Positions 31,194-42,525 of a stretch of DNA of 64,000 bases are shown piece by piece (the first letter of the stretch is position 1; each line of letters begins with the position of its first letter). The stretch is from Diplonema papillatum (taxonomy: Eukaryota > Euglenozoa > Diplonemea > Diplonemida > Diplonemidae), in assembly GCA_030068145.1 (NCBI GenBank), contig JAPJBO010000069.1, forward strand, positions 124,001 through 188,000, written 5' to 3'. A program made the position numbers and the translations under genes. The notes beneath the pieces were generated by a model, which was not told the origin of the DNA, ran no database searches, and was given only the letters and a program-made list of their open reading frames with translations.

Positions 31194-31489
31194 AAGGAAG
31201 AAAGAAAACGCCGCTCCTGGTGCAGGAACGTGACGGTCAACCACAGCTTGCAAAGCTTGAGTCGGAGGCAGCACAGTGCCACAACCCCGTCCGCTCTGCC
31301 CTGCGGCTGACCGTCTCGACGAACTTGTGTTCAGCGCGAGCGCCAAGCCCCAAGGTGCGCCACGCCTTGATGCTTTAGTTTGGGAAATCGGTAGCCACTT
31401 GACCCGTAGGCCCGTGGCTCTGCAGTACCGCCGAACACGTGAAGCTTGGCTCCCGTGTAGCAGGCTTTCCCTGGTACCACTAGTGTCTT
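31194..31489 (-). mobile_element. SINE-like family D copy with target-site duplication
   Basis: Flanked by CTAGGGTCAGG at 31183-31193 and 31490-31500. The A/G-rich left end (GAAGGAAGAAAGAAAA) is the reverse complement of the (TTC)n tail. Confidence 0.82.
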
Positions 31490-31504
31490 CTAGGGTCAGG
31501 CGAA

Positions 31505-33270
31505 AAAGAAATAGAGCATAGGGGGGCTCACCTGCCAGTGTTGCATGTCTTTGCCTCTTCCTCCTCTCTGGCCTCAGCCCTCCAGTGTCGAGCATACTGA
31601 ACGTAAGGCCTGCTGGGAGTGCCGTGTTTCGCTACACGCTCTGAGCAATAGTCGCATGCTCAGGCATACAGACGCTCGCTCGTATCGGGCCTTCACCGAG
31701 AACTTTTCGCGCGTTGAGCTGCATTCTTCGCTTTTTTCTCACGATCAATCGCTGAGCAGCACAAACTCAAGAGAGGTTTGGTCAAGTATTCCCTAGTAGG
31801 CTACGGTATTTTGCACCTTCGAAAGAAGGAAGTGAAAAGCGCACACAAGAACGCGGGCGAGAATTACTGATATACGATGCGTTCCCCCGTGGCAAGAGGG
31901 CACCAGAACAGCTTTGAATGCTTGGCCGACTGGGAAAGTCAACGCCCTTCGGTCCAGGGCTTTTCAAGTACTGTGCACCCTGACACACCGCGACGTCTCA
32001 GCCAGAAAAAACGAGAGCCGACGACTGCAATACTAGACCCATCAGATTATGTAGCAAGAGACACTGATTTTCCAATCATCCCGGTCCGGTCGCTGGCCCG
32101 GCCCTAACTTTACTTTGTGCGTACCAACGGGTAAAGCTGGGCCGTTTTTTGATGTGATTCAACCCTCTGTTTCAATCATCGACACCGGTACCGACCAATC
32201 CCGTGGATTTATTTGCAGGACTCTCCTTTACAATAGGAAAACGACGCCGCAGTGTATGTGTAGTATTGCGGGCACCGTATTTGTATTAGCATTCACGGGA
32301 TAGTGTCGATAAGCACGGAGACGTGCAGTGTGAGGGAAAGCAAGGTGAGCCGATGCCATGTTTGCAGTTTTGCGTGCGCATCGAGACTCAAAATTGAACA
32401 GCCTTGGCTCGAAGGAGCTGCTGCACGACCAGTGGTCTCGAACAACACACACAAGCTGAATGACGAACGCGCATCGGCAAATGCTAATTGTATTGAATGA
32501 AAATTAATTGAATATCCGCAATAAGGGCAACACAAGGGGGGTCGGGTGACGACCAGAAAATCTTGAAACAAATTTGGTGTGTGCTGAGACTCTGGGCACA
32601 CGGGCGATATCGAACAATTCTGAACGGAAACCATCGGCTGCAAGGGGCTGGTATTCGATTAATTGGTACTCCGCAGAGTTTGCCGGGTCTTCCTCATCTC
32701 GCTCCGGCCGGGTTGCGCAGCTTCTTGCGGGTGGCCTCCGTTGAACGGCGGAGACTCGTTGTACCCTCGCGCCACCGGAGTGTCCGGCTGGTTGCCACAC
32801 TGCGCGGTGCCGACCCTCCGGCCCTGGCGGTCCCTGCCGTTGAACAACCGGGAGCCGCCGCAGCCGGTGGCAGGCAGTGACGGGGCGGGGAGAATCGAGG
32901 GGCGTCGTCTGGTCGCGGGCTCTGCGGAATCTTCGTTTCACACTTCTTCTATTAACTTCTTCTAGCTAGAACCACTAGCATCTACAATGCAAAACGACAG
33001 GCAGACGGGCTTGGACTTGCTGCGGTTGCTGGAGAGGGTCCGGCGAGGGTTTGAGAAGGGGCGGGAAGAGGCGGTTGGACAGGCCGACGGCCGCGGGGAT
33101 GTTGAGGCGAGGCGACGGAACGCGCGGCGGCGGCGGGAGCAGCACGGCAGCAACACTTCTGGATCGAACGGCTTGGTAACAACGCAAGGCTTGCACGATC
33201 TCGAAGAAAGTCTGTGCCGAGGTCTATTTCGAAGAATCGACTGGTTTTCAAGGGAATGCCTCCTTCCTCT
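31505..33270. other. No gene seen
   Basis: About 1.8 kb between repeats with no supported coding region. GC-rich Arg/Pro frames at 32500-33250 show no motif. Confidence 0.45.
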
Positions 33271-33274
33271 CTGA

Positions 33275-33352
33275 CCTTCTTTGCATGTCTTGAATCGGTG
33301 CGTGGAAGCGCCCTTCAGCAGTTCGGCAGCCGTCGGCAAAATTGACTTTTTT
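33275..33352 (-). pseudogene. Broken copy of the receptor gene's 3' coding end (copy 3)
   Basis: Minus-strand reading ILPTAAELLKGASTHRFKTC parallels NLPKAVELLKGTHVPVNRHV and HLFKICKE of the receptor exon 3 (34090-33990). It is interrupted at AACAACCGCCTC by the SINE at 33365-33558; the copy resumes after it (33571-33590). Confidence 0.6.
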
Positions 33353-33364
33353 AACAACCGCCTC

Positions 33365-33558
33365 CGATTTCCCAAACCAAAGCATCAAGGCGTGGCGCAC
33401 CTTGCGCTGAACACAAGCTCGTCGAGACGGTCAGCCACAGGGCAGAGCGGACGGGGTTGTGGCGCTGTGCTGCCTTCGACTCAAGCTTCGCAAGCTGTGG
33501 TGACCGTCACGTTCCTGGACCCGGTGCGGCCTTTTTCTTGTTCTTCTTCTTCTTCTTC
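33365..33558 (+). mobile_element. SINE-like family D copy inserted in a duplicated exon
   Basis: 5' truncated copy starting GATTTCCCAAACCAAAGCAT and ending in (TTC)n, flanked by AACAACCGCCTC at 33353-33364 and 33559-33570. Confidence 0.8.
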
Positions 33559-33618
33559 AACAACCGCCTCAGCCGTGGCATTGAAGCAGAGTTCGGTGGA
33601 TAGTCGCTCCTGAACGTT

Positions 33619-33755
33619 GCTTCCGCGTGGCGATCTTGTTCATCTGGCCAAGAACCGAATGCTCAGTCAATGAGAACTTCACGCGGTCCTCTGTCTTCTT
33701 TGCAGATCTTCTACAGGTGCGCGACATGTCTGTTGACGGGTATACGAGTGCCCCG
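33619..33755 (-). pseudogene. Broken copy of the receptor gene's 3' end (copy 2)
   Basis: About 137 bp matching 33899-34042 (for example CTCAGTCAATGAGAACTTCA, TCTGTCTTCTTTGCAGATCT), a tandem repeat of about 280-bp period. In the receptor frame it reads VNRHVAHL, then a stop, then KICKEDR; it is therefore not an intact alternative exon. Confidence 0.7.
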
Positions 33756-33951
33756 CCGGTAGTCCGTCGTTTTTGGCGCGGCTGCGTAGCAAAACGGACC
33801 GGCTTGAGTTACCGCGACAAGGTAGCAGATGGCGATGAAAAAGATTGCGTAGACAACTGGTCCTGCACTTTGTCCTTCAACATGGCGAGGGTATAGTGCT
33901 TCCGCGTGGCGATCCCTCGGAGTGTTGTTTATCTGGCCAGGAACCGAACGC

Positions 33952-36900
33952 TCAGTCAATGAGAACTTCACGCGGCCCTCTGTCTTCTTTGCAGATCTTG
34001 AACAGGTGCGCGACGTGTCTGTTGACGGGGACATGAGTGCCCTTGAGCAGCTCGACCGCCTTCGGCAAGTTCCCTTCAACAACAGCCTCAGCCGCAGCGC
34101 GGTGGGCCACCGAGGCGGGGCCGCCAGGGTAGTAGTTTCCGAGGGCTGCCTCCGGGTGCCGCGGGGTCGGCTGCGTGGCTTCGCTGTACTCAGAGGTCAA
34201 CCCCAGGATCTCATACACAATCACCTGCGCGGGGGGTCCTTTGACAGGGCGCAGCATGCTTCTGTACGTGATGATTTCGGCCGGCACGTACACCGCGGGA
34301 CACGGGTCGGCCGCCTTGTTGAGCTGGTTCAGCACCCACGTGTCGATGAGAATCTTTGTGTCCAACTCGGTCGCCAGCTTTTGGAGGGCGATGGCCTTCG
34401 AGACGGGGGCGCCGACTATGTTGAAGAGGTTCACCAGGGTCGACCCTTCGGTCTGCTTCTCGAGGCAGAACTTGCCGTACATGACTCGCCCGCCGGACAC
34501 CCCGACTTGGACTGTGGCCGGAATCGCTTTTTCAGCCAGCAGCTCGATGGTTCGAACTGCGAGCGTGCAGGCGGTGCTGGGGTCCTTCCATATGCTGAAC
34601 ATACGGTCGCCCTGGACTTGGCCGACGGTACCTTTGAACTTTTGGACGAGGGAGAACGCGGTGCTGAAGGTGTCGCAGAAGAGTTTGACTGCCTTAACGG
34701 AGTCTTTCCGCAGGGTCGTCGTGAGGTTCGCCAGGCAGATGCACGCGACCGCCGCGTCGTGGTCGCGGAGATACCGCTTGGGCTCGATGATGAACCGGAC
34801 GGCCTTCCGCTTCGACGGCTGCAGGAGTTTGAGGGACTGCGCGGCTTTCGACGCGCCCGCGCTGGGCGACAGAGGCGTCGGGCCTGGTGTGCCAGAGGCG
34901 GCGGCGCCGCTGTCGCCGGTCCCCTTGGGCGACGGCGGCACCGAGTGCTTCTTCATGATGGTGTCGCGGACTCTGCCAAGTAGCGAAGGGGACCTGGGGA
35001 CCGCCCCCTGCTGCCCGTCGACGGCGGCCGGGGTTCCGGGCGCCGAGCCGCGCCGCCTGTCGTCGGCGACGAGGCTCGACACGTGCGGCGTGCGCCCGGC
35101 GGCGGCGGCCGCCGCCGCCGCCGGCGGGCTGCTCCGGGCCTGCGGGCCGAGGTCCTCCAGCGGGTTGCCCCGCGCGAAGCCGCCGTTCCCGTTCTCCCGC
35201 AGCCTCCAATCGAGCTCGCTGCTCCCGGTCGTCTTCGCGGCCTCGAACCGGTGCCCGAGATCCTGTGGTTCAGTTGGAAAAACTCGATGGGGCTGCCTTG
35301 TGCTTACTTCGTAAGGAGCCTGGAGGGGGAGAAACAATACCAACTACGCTGGGTCTTTTTTGTTGAACGCTTACGCCCGCCACTAAGGCCCGATTCACCT
35401 GTGTTTCGTGTGGGCTACAGCACATTTACCTCCTTTGATCTTTTGCAGCTGGCAGCCTCCTCAAGTTCCTACAAAGCAGGTTCTTATACAAATTAAAGTT
35501 CGCTTGATATTCCGGATTACAGGAACCCTTGGAAACTGGAGTTTTTTTGTGCTGCGTCGATCCCTAGGAACTATTAGTTTGGTGGCTTGAGACCTATATT
35601 AGCTTGCAGGGAATTAGTTTGGTGGCTTGAGACCTATATTAGCTTGCAGGGAATTCTGGTGACTTCAGTTAATGGCTATTATATTGACCGAAAGAAAAGT
35701 CTTTTTCTTGCACTCGGTTTTCCAGCTTGCCACGAGAGCCCGCAGCAGGTCTCAAGTGGCAAACTGGAAAACCGAGCGCAAGATAACGGCTTCTCGAGGT
35801 AAGAAGACTGCTCTACTGCCTGAACTCTGGGAGACCGGAAGGAAACAGGCCCACGTGCGGCGTGCGCCCGGCGGCGGCCGCCGCCGGCGGGCTGCTCCGC
35901 GCCTGCGGGCCGAGGTCCTCCAGCGGGTCCCCGCGCGAAGCCGCCGTTCCCGTTCTCCCGCAGCCTCCAATCGAGCTCGCTGCTCCCGGTCGTCTTCGCG
36001 GCCTCGAACCGGTGCCCGAGATCCTGTTTTGTTACAGTTGAAGTTCGCCTGAGATTCCGGGATCAAGGTTGTGTTGCCATCGATCCCGACGATCAGTTTG
36101 GTGGCCTGCGACCTTTGTTAGCTTTGTTGGTAAGTTCTGGTAACGGCTCACCGAAAGAAAGGTTGTTTTCTTGCACTCGGTTGCTGCGAAGTTTTCCAGA
36201 TTTTGCCAATACGTCGCATCACGGATTGAGTTGTATACTCGAAAGAGAAACGCTGGGACGGCGTGAGGAGATTGGCACAACGATCATGATCGCTCACTAC
36301 AACAAGCTTTCATCACTCTAACACGCACCGCGCCTGTTCACGTTCGTAGTCAATGAACTGCAACTGTGGGAGGCGAATGACTTAACGAACATCATGTTCA
36401 CGAGAAAAGAGGGTATCAAAGGGCACACCTCGCTGTGTTCCTCTGTCGGCATCAGAGCATCGTACCCAGATCCGTCAGGTTGCATGTAGCATCGCGCGAG
36501 CACCAACGCGTTGGCCATCCTATAGAACGACCACTTCAGGTACAGCAGCTCCTGCAAACGATCAGCCGGCAGCTGATACTCATCGAGCGGCCTGCCTCCG
36601 GAAGCAAACTGTATGCGTGTAGATCATTCTTTTTCTGTCCCACTCTTCTAGGATCCGGGACGTGTTTACCCTGGGAAAGTTGAGAGGGCGCTGCACGGTC
36701 GATCGGACAGTATGCGGTACTAGGTGCGGTACTTACCGCCTCGAAACTGACCGGTCAAAGGTGCGGCGCAGACCCAGTCCATTGGGAGCATAAAATGCGT
36801 TTCAAAATGTAACCGGCACGTGCCGGGTGCGGCCAATGACCGGACCTGTTGACTTCCAAAACTAGCCGCAAAATTGCGGTCGTTGACTCTTCATGAGAAA

Positions 36901-39028
36901 CTGACTCGTCAGAAAAGGTGCAGTAATGATTGTACATGCAATCAGGTACAATCAGGTACAATCAGGTATTCAGTCGTCAGAACCCAACCAAATACCCAAG
37001 CAATTATCCAACTACTGAAACTAGTCAGACCCAAGGCATCCCACCAGCTGCACAACGTTGTACGTACTCAGATGCCCATTCTGCCGGCTAGAACCGCCCC
37101 CACAAACCCTGATTGAGTGCATGCAACCCACTCCGGTATTGTCAATAAAAAAAGCGTGTCGATACCGTACAAATCGTGCATTCGGTCCGCCGATGGTTAC
37201 ATCAGTGTTAGCTACAACCCTGCAGAAGGGGGCAAATGCATACCATGTGGGCTGTGAGTACGAAATTGCGGAGCGGGATGAGCCCTATATGTACAATTAA
37301 AGCGGACGAAATTCCGCCAAGGGCAATGACGAGGCCTAGGAGGATCATCGGCAGCCTTTTACTCTCGTCTTCTATGGGGAGGGGAAACGCCATGACCATG
37401 GTGTCGCCCCTGACGTTGTTCAGCGGTATGGTACGCACAGTCATGTCATCCAGCCCCCGGCTACTACTCCGACCACCTTCGGCAAAACTGAACCTTTGAC
37501 CCCTCGCCTCGTATATCTCATCGGGCGCAAAGATCGGCGTGGCTGCCTGCACAGCGTACACGTAGCCGTCCTGTCCCTTGCACACCGCAGCAAAAACTTG
37601 CGTGTAGTACGGCTTCCTGCGGCTGTACAAAAGAGTGGACCACGAGAGAAAGACAAAGTCGCTGTAGTTGAAGCTCGCTGTGACCTGCACCTCTGTGCAA
37701 TTCCTGTAAACATCCAGATGGAGTGGCCCGCTGCTTCCGCCAGATACCGTGCCGAGCTGCGAACGCGTGCTGAACGTCGGAACGTCGTTGGGCGTACTGT
37801 ACACAAACTCGGCTATGACGGTCAACTTGTCGCCTGTCATCGCGTTCGTGACGTTGATGGCGATACCACTCCCGGTCAACGCAGCCGCGTCGTGTATCGA
37901 AAACGAGTGATTGCCAGGGAACATTCGAGGGGGGATGTATCTATCCCTCCCGCCGACGTCCCCGATCATGTGGACGTACCCGCGCAGAGCCCTGGTCAGC
38001 ATCAGCAGTTTGCTGTGCGCGGCGTAGTGCATGACCTCGGCCAGTTGCTCCTCGCGCCCGCCGATCTCTTCGTCGAAGAGGTCGCGCTTGCGCTCGAAGA
38101 CGCCATTCATCACGCAGCAACCCGCGAGGCCGACGATGATGAACACCACGAACACGAGGTACGACAGTCCCCGCTGTAGGGAGAACCCGAAGCAGAAGAA
38201 CGCCGCCGGCTTGTCGTCCGACTCCTCCGCCGCCTCCTCCTCCTCATCCGCGGCGGCGTGCGCGTGCCGTTTCCGCCGCGCCGGCGAGCCCCGCGCCCGC
38301 TGCTGCTTCATGGTCCGCCGGTACGACTCCTCAGTCGCGCAGTGCTCGCGAATCTCTGCGACGGTAGCCGGCGGCTGCACCCGCTCGGACGGTACGAGGA
38401 AATACCGCACGAGCAGCGCGGAGCCGGCGAACGCAACGGCGTTGAAGTAGCACCAGGCCGCGACGCGGGCCGCCAGCGGCCAATCGTCCGCCGCGGCGTG
38501 AGCGGTCACGAGTGAGTTGTCCTCTTCGATGCCGAACGCGAGGGTCGCCACGGCCATGGCGGCGGTCGCTGCCAGCACCGTCGACGTGGCGCGGTTTCCG
38601 GTGCACGTCGTGATGACCGGGGACAGCCAGACCTGCAGGTGCGCCACGCCCTGCCCGTTGAGGAAATAGCAGCAAACTCCCCCCGCCAACAGCGGGCTGA
38701 TGGCGAGCCCTGCGCGGAGGAGGGCGACGGTCCCGGCCGTGCAGTAGTGCCAGAGGCCGAAAATGACCATTGCGAGACCTGCGACGTGCGACGCAGCGAG
38801 TGCGAACGTGTGCTCGGAGCCCATGGCGTCCTGGCAGGCGGGCAGCAGCGAGGCGACAGCGACGAGGAAGAAGTGCGACGCGAGCCACAGCGCGACAGTG
38901 CAGCACGTCACCTTCTCGCTCGCGGCGGACGGGGAATCGTCGAGCGCGAGGCCCATGCCCAAAAAGAAGGCGTACCGCTTCGGCAGCCACGGCCGCCGCT
39001 CCCCCGCGGCGGCGGGGTAGCACGGCAT
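33952..39028 (-). CDS. Seven-pass membrane receptor with class III cyclase-like domain, three exons
   Basis: Exons 39028-37244 (595 codons), 36608-36429 (60) and 35262-33952 (436 plus stop), all joined between codons. Exon 1: five hydrophobic helices (residues about 35-225, e.g. VALWLASHFFLVAVASLL), an acidic/His-Ala loop, a sixth helix (GLSYLVFVVFIIVGLAGCC), a sensor-like domain of about 250 aa with possible N-glycosylation sites, and a seventh helix (PMILLGLVIALGGISSALIV). Exon 2 is an amphipathic linker (LQELLYLKWSFYRMANAL). Exon 3: Pro/Ala-rich part, then the cyclase fold: HDAAVACICLANLTTTL, VGQVQGDRMFSIW, VQVGVSGGRVMYGKF, NIVGAPVSKAIALQKL. GD (second metal Asp) is present, but the first metal Asp appears replaced (CLAN), so catalysis is doubtful. 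Ends HLFKICKEDRGPREVLID. Likely plasma-membrane signal sensor; ligand unknown. Confidence 0.8.
35279..35491 (+). repeat. Interspersed repeat family A, near full length
   Basis: Includes the longer 5' part (GGGGCTGCCTTGTGCTTACT) shared with 39975-40160, then the TTGAACGCTTACGCCCGCC to TTATACAAA core. Lies 17 bp from the exon 3 acceptor, antisense to the gene. Confidence 0.85.
35850..36027 (-). pseudogene. Duplicate of the 5' part of receptor exon 3, inside intron 2
   Basis: About 175 bp nearly identical to 35080-35265 (CGTGCGGCGTGCGCCCGGCG through CCTCGAACCGGTGCCCGAGA). It keeps its own acceptor-like CAAAACAG before GATCTCGGGC but has no matching downstream part, so it cannot encode the cyclase-like domain. 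Confidence 0.85.
36609..37243 (-). other. Intron 1 of the receptor gene (635 bp)
   Basis: GTATGC...GCATACAG, phase 0. Holds three tandem TACAATCAGG units at about 36947-36968. Confidence 0.7.
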
Positions 39029-39059
39029 TTCCCCGCAGCGGACCGTGCAGTAGCAGTAG

Positions 39060-39545
39060 ACGCGGGAGTAAGTCGGGAGGAAGTAGTTTTAACTTGGCGA
39101 GCAGCAACACAAGGCGCGGCGACGATAGACTTGCGCAAAGTAGTGGCAGTGGGAGGAGTTTGAACTTGATGAGTTCTTCCTGCTTGATGCGCAGCAACTA
39201 CCCGCAGCGACGATAGACTTGCGCAAAGTAGTGGCAGTGGGAGGAGTTTGAACTTGATGAGTTCTTCCTGCTTGATGAGCAGCAACTACCCGCAGCGACA
39301 ATAGACTTGCGCAAAGTAGTGGCAGTGGGAGGAGTTTGAACTTGATGAGTTCTTCCTGCTTGATGCGCAGCAACTACCCGCAGCAACGATAGACTTGCGC
39401 AAAGTAGTGGCAGTATGGGAAGTTTGAACTTGATGAGTTCTTCCTGCTTGATGAGCAGCAACAACCCGACGACGATAGACTGCGCAAAGTTGTAGCAGTC
39501 GGAGCAGTTTGAGCTTAATAACTAGCAACAATCTGCGACGATAGA
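39060..39545. repeat. 88-bp minisatellite upstream of the receptor gene
   Basis: About five units with GATAGACTTGCGCAAAGTAG, GGAGGAGTTTGAACTTGATG and AGTTCTTCCTGCTTGATG, the last units degenerate. It begins about 35 bp upstream of the receptor start codon, in the likely leader/promoter. Confidence 0.93.
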
Positions 39546-39974
39546 CTACGCAAGTGCGTAGACTGCACTATACAGTGTTTTACGCACAAGGTTTGACGTA
39601 GCAAGTTTCGTTGACTCAAGGCAGCCGTTCGACCCGAATGCACGGTGTACCACGCAAAAAGAAGAAAGTCCTTCTATTGTTTGGCTTCGGTGTTTCTTTG
39701 TTTTCAGAGAGAGAAAGAGAGTGTGTGTGTGTGTGTGTGTGTGTGAAGCGTCCGCTTTGGAGAGGAAAGAAATCCGGGGGTTTTTGAAAACCGCCTGCAA
39801 TCCCGCGGATCCGCTTCTCGAGACGGCGGACGGCGTCCTCACCGCATGGCCGTGCACGAATGGTTCCTCTTTAGGCCCGCCCGTTGCTTTCTCTGAATCG
39901 TAGTGTGTCTGGTCGTTCGAATGGGTGCTGACGTGCGAGCACTTGCGTACCAACTAATTGGACGGCTTCTAAGA

Positions 39975-40165
39975 ATACTCGAGGGGCTGCCTTGTGCTTA
40001 CTTCGAAGGAGGCAAGAGGAGAAGCCATACAACTACAAAGTGGGTCTTTTGGTTGAACGCATATGCCCACGTCACTAAACCCAGATTTACCTGTGTTTCG
40101 TGTGGGCTACAGCGCACTACCTCCTTTGCAGTCTCCTCAAGTATTTCCTACTAAGCCCGCAAACC
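39975..40165 (+). repeat. Interspersed repeat family A, diverged
   Basis: GGGGCTGCCTTGTGCTTACT, then TTGAACGCATATGCCCACG, then GTGTTTCGTGTGGGCTACAG; the 3' end is altered. Confidence 0.75.
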
Positions 40166-40885
40166 CGGCAAGCTACAAAAGAGATGTGAAAACAATTAGT
40201 TCAACTGTAATAGAACCCTCCACCCCTTCCCCGGAGTTTTTGTTGTTAGAGCAAGCGAAGCCGGACAAGTCCCCTGGATGGGCATTTTCATCTTGCCCCT
40301 ACGCAATGTAATAGGTTTACCATGGATGGTTTGATTTCTCTTCGTTCTTCTTTCTGGCAGTCATTGCGCCATGAAGTATCCCGCAGACTTTACGTCAGCG
40401 CACAAAAAGGCGCAGGCAGACCAGTAAGCAGAATTCCCTCGCGTACGAGAATCAGATGTGTACTAAACGACTGGGCACAATAACTATGCAGATAGGGCGT
40501 CGGGCACCCGCGTACGACCTCGTATTCCACTTCCGCGCTGGCATGCCGCATAGACCTTTTGCTTATGGTTTGCTTCTGAGGAAACGGTTTGCGAACTGCC
40601 CGGAGGCAGCGTGGTTACCCCGCTGGGTAAACGTTCGACTTCGCACGACCTGGCACTCCCTTTTCAGTTCGGCTTTCGACTTCTGCACCCCGGGACACGG
40701 AATGTTTCACGCATTGCCTAACGGCTACGCGCCGGATCGCGATTCAGCAAATGAAACGAAGCACCAAAAAGAAGCAAAACGAGCATATTGTCATGACAAC
40801 GCCGTAACCGTGGAGCTAGGGGCAAAGCGAGAGATATGGCGCAGTCGCTTCGCGACTCCGCAAGAACAATGAAGCGAACATTTTC
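40166..40885. other. No gene seen
   Basis: A 138-codon plus-strand frame (40456-40872) has no recognised motif and no sign of splicing; not called. Confidence 0.4.
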
Positions 40886-40889
40886 GGAG

Positions 40890-41140
40890 TTGGGGCTTGC
40901 ACTGATATACGAAGCAACGGACGATCAGCATCAACTGTCCAAAGGTGATGAAAATGATAAGGCAAAAGTTTCTTGTTCTTCGCGTGTACAGGGTATAAAC
41001 CTCTCTGGAGGGGGTTTCCTGTATTAGCACTTTTCGTTGGCTTCGTTTTTCTAGTGTTATTTGTGGATTTTTCTCTTTCATGTGCAACCGTTGTTCCGGA
41101 AATGTTCCCGCCAGTACAGATGTACTATTAAGAGATAAAA
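40890..41140 (+). repeat. Interspersed repeat family B
   Basis: TATACGAAGCAACGGACGAT, ACAGGGTATAAACCTCTCTG and TTGTTCCGGAAATGTTCCCG; carries a 25-bp insertion relative to 8255-8465. Confidence 0.8.
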
Positions 41141-41965
41141 AAACGATCAGACATATTTCCCGAAACAACCCGTGGCTGGGCGTGAAGCAAGATTGCGCAG
41201 TCGGTTCGCGTTTCAGCCTAAGGAACGAAGTGAAAACGAGCAGACATGTTCGTGATAACGCCGTATCTGAGGAGCTAGGGAAGAAGCGAAAGATGGCACG
41301 AAGGACGTGCCTGATACGTCTGCCTGCACAAGCTGCCAGGGTCACAAAAGACCGTTGGAAGCGCGTGGGTGATATTCCAGACAACCACAGGTCCATCCCT
41401 GTCCATAGAACTACCGGTACTGGTACTGTAGCAGCAGGACTCGTCCAGGTGGGTACGTGACGGGGGGGACAACTTGGAAGGCGAGTTCCTCGTGTCTTCT
41501 TTACGGTTTTCTCCGGGGCAAGCCACTACCTATAATACTGGCGGTTGCCGTCAGATCCTGGGTACGACACCTTTCCTTCTGAGCTGTGAACAAACATCTC
41601 ACTCGCTCGAAAGAAATACAAGCTTACTTGCTTCTGCAGCATGCCCAAGTCGGCATCTGGCCGAGCATCTCAGACATCAGTGTGGCCCGACGAAAGGTTG
41701 AGCCAGCTACTCATCCTTGCAAGTTGGATAACACTGGCTTGCTGATTATATAACCGATGTCTCGCAAATCAATCCTGATAGTGCCGCCTACCTACACTCA
41801 TCAGTTTTGCTGTGAGAGCACTGCACGCGAGTCTGCACTAAAGGTATCCTTTTTGCTGAATGCCTAAGCTCCCCCTTTTGACAAAACATTCTCGAGTATC
41901 GTGAAGTTCCTTCTTCGCACACCGCCATGACTGTCGGGCACGGGTACTCTTCAAGAGTACAGGTA
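41141..41965. other. No gene seen
   Basis: No supported coding region or repeat. Confidence 0.45.
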
Positions 41966-41969
41966 GAAT

Positions 41970-42525
41970 ATGTGACCCGCCCCATGCTTCTTATCCTGAA
42001 CGGGCCCACGCTGTGGGATGTGTCTGCACACCGCCGTTTTCCGGTGCCGCCGCACTGCCTGCTGCGCCTCTGCCTCTAAGGTGTTCTCTCCCCCTGCTGG
42101 AACAATGCCGTTGCGCGCAAGGGGGAGTGCTGACGATACCGCAATTCGGGCACGGCGGTGTCACACACGCCTGGGCATGAAAAAACAATGCCATCTAGCA
42201 CGTTCATACGAAAAAGCTGTCGTGCAGCACACTTTCTTCGCGCATCGCCGCCCCATGCTTCTTATCCTGAACGGGCCCACGCTGTGGGATATGTCTATAC
42301 ACTCCCGTTTTCCCATGCCGCCGCACTGCTTGCTGCACTTCTGCCTCCAGTTGCGCGCGCTTGCCGCCGTCGAGAAGGTGCTCCCTCGCGCAGGATGGTG
42401 TCCGTCCCCGCGACGCGGCTCGGGTTCTTGTCCGGGTGGCTGAGCAGAATCTCCCTGCGGAACGCGGTCCGCACCTGCAGTGTCACACACGCCTGGGCAT
42501 GAGAAACAATGCCGATCCAGGACGT
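41970..42525 (-). pseudogene. Two broken tandem copies of the J-domain gene's 3' end
   Basis: Copy 2 (42180-42480) reads VRTAFRREILLSHPDKNPS and then loses frame through a 2-bp deletion relative to the intact copy (in the string CTCCCTCGCG/CAGGATGG). Copy 3 (41970-42155) keeps only pieces (GGGCCCACGCTGTGGGATGT, GTGTCACACACGCCTGGGCA). Units have a period of about 340 bp. Copy 2 begins right after CTGCAG, a possible splice acceptor. Confidence 0.75.

Larger units (their letters stand above)
35263..36428 (-). other. Intron 2 of the receptor gene (1166 bp)
   Basis: GTGTGC...GAACCACAG, phase 0. Contains family A (35279-35491), a 40-bp tandem pair (AGTTTGGTGGCTTGAGACCT at 35577-35655) and a copy of the 5' part of exon 3. 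Confidence 0.7.

Noticed and set aside
33922-35314. Two long plus-strand frames opposite receptor exon 3
   Set aside because: The minus strand has the conserved cyclase-like motifs and splice sites; the plus frames have none.
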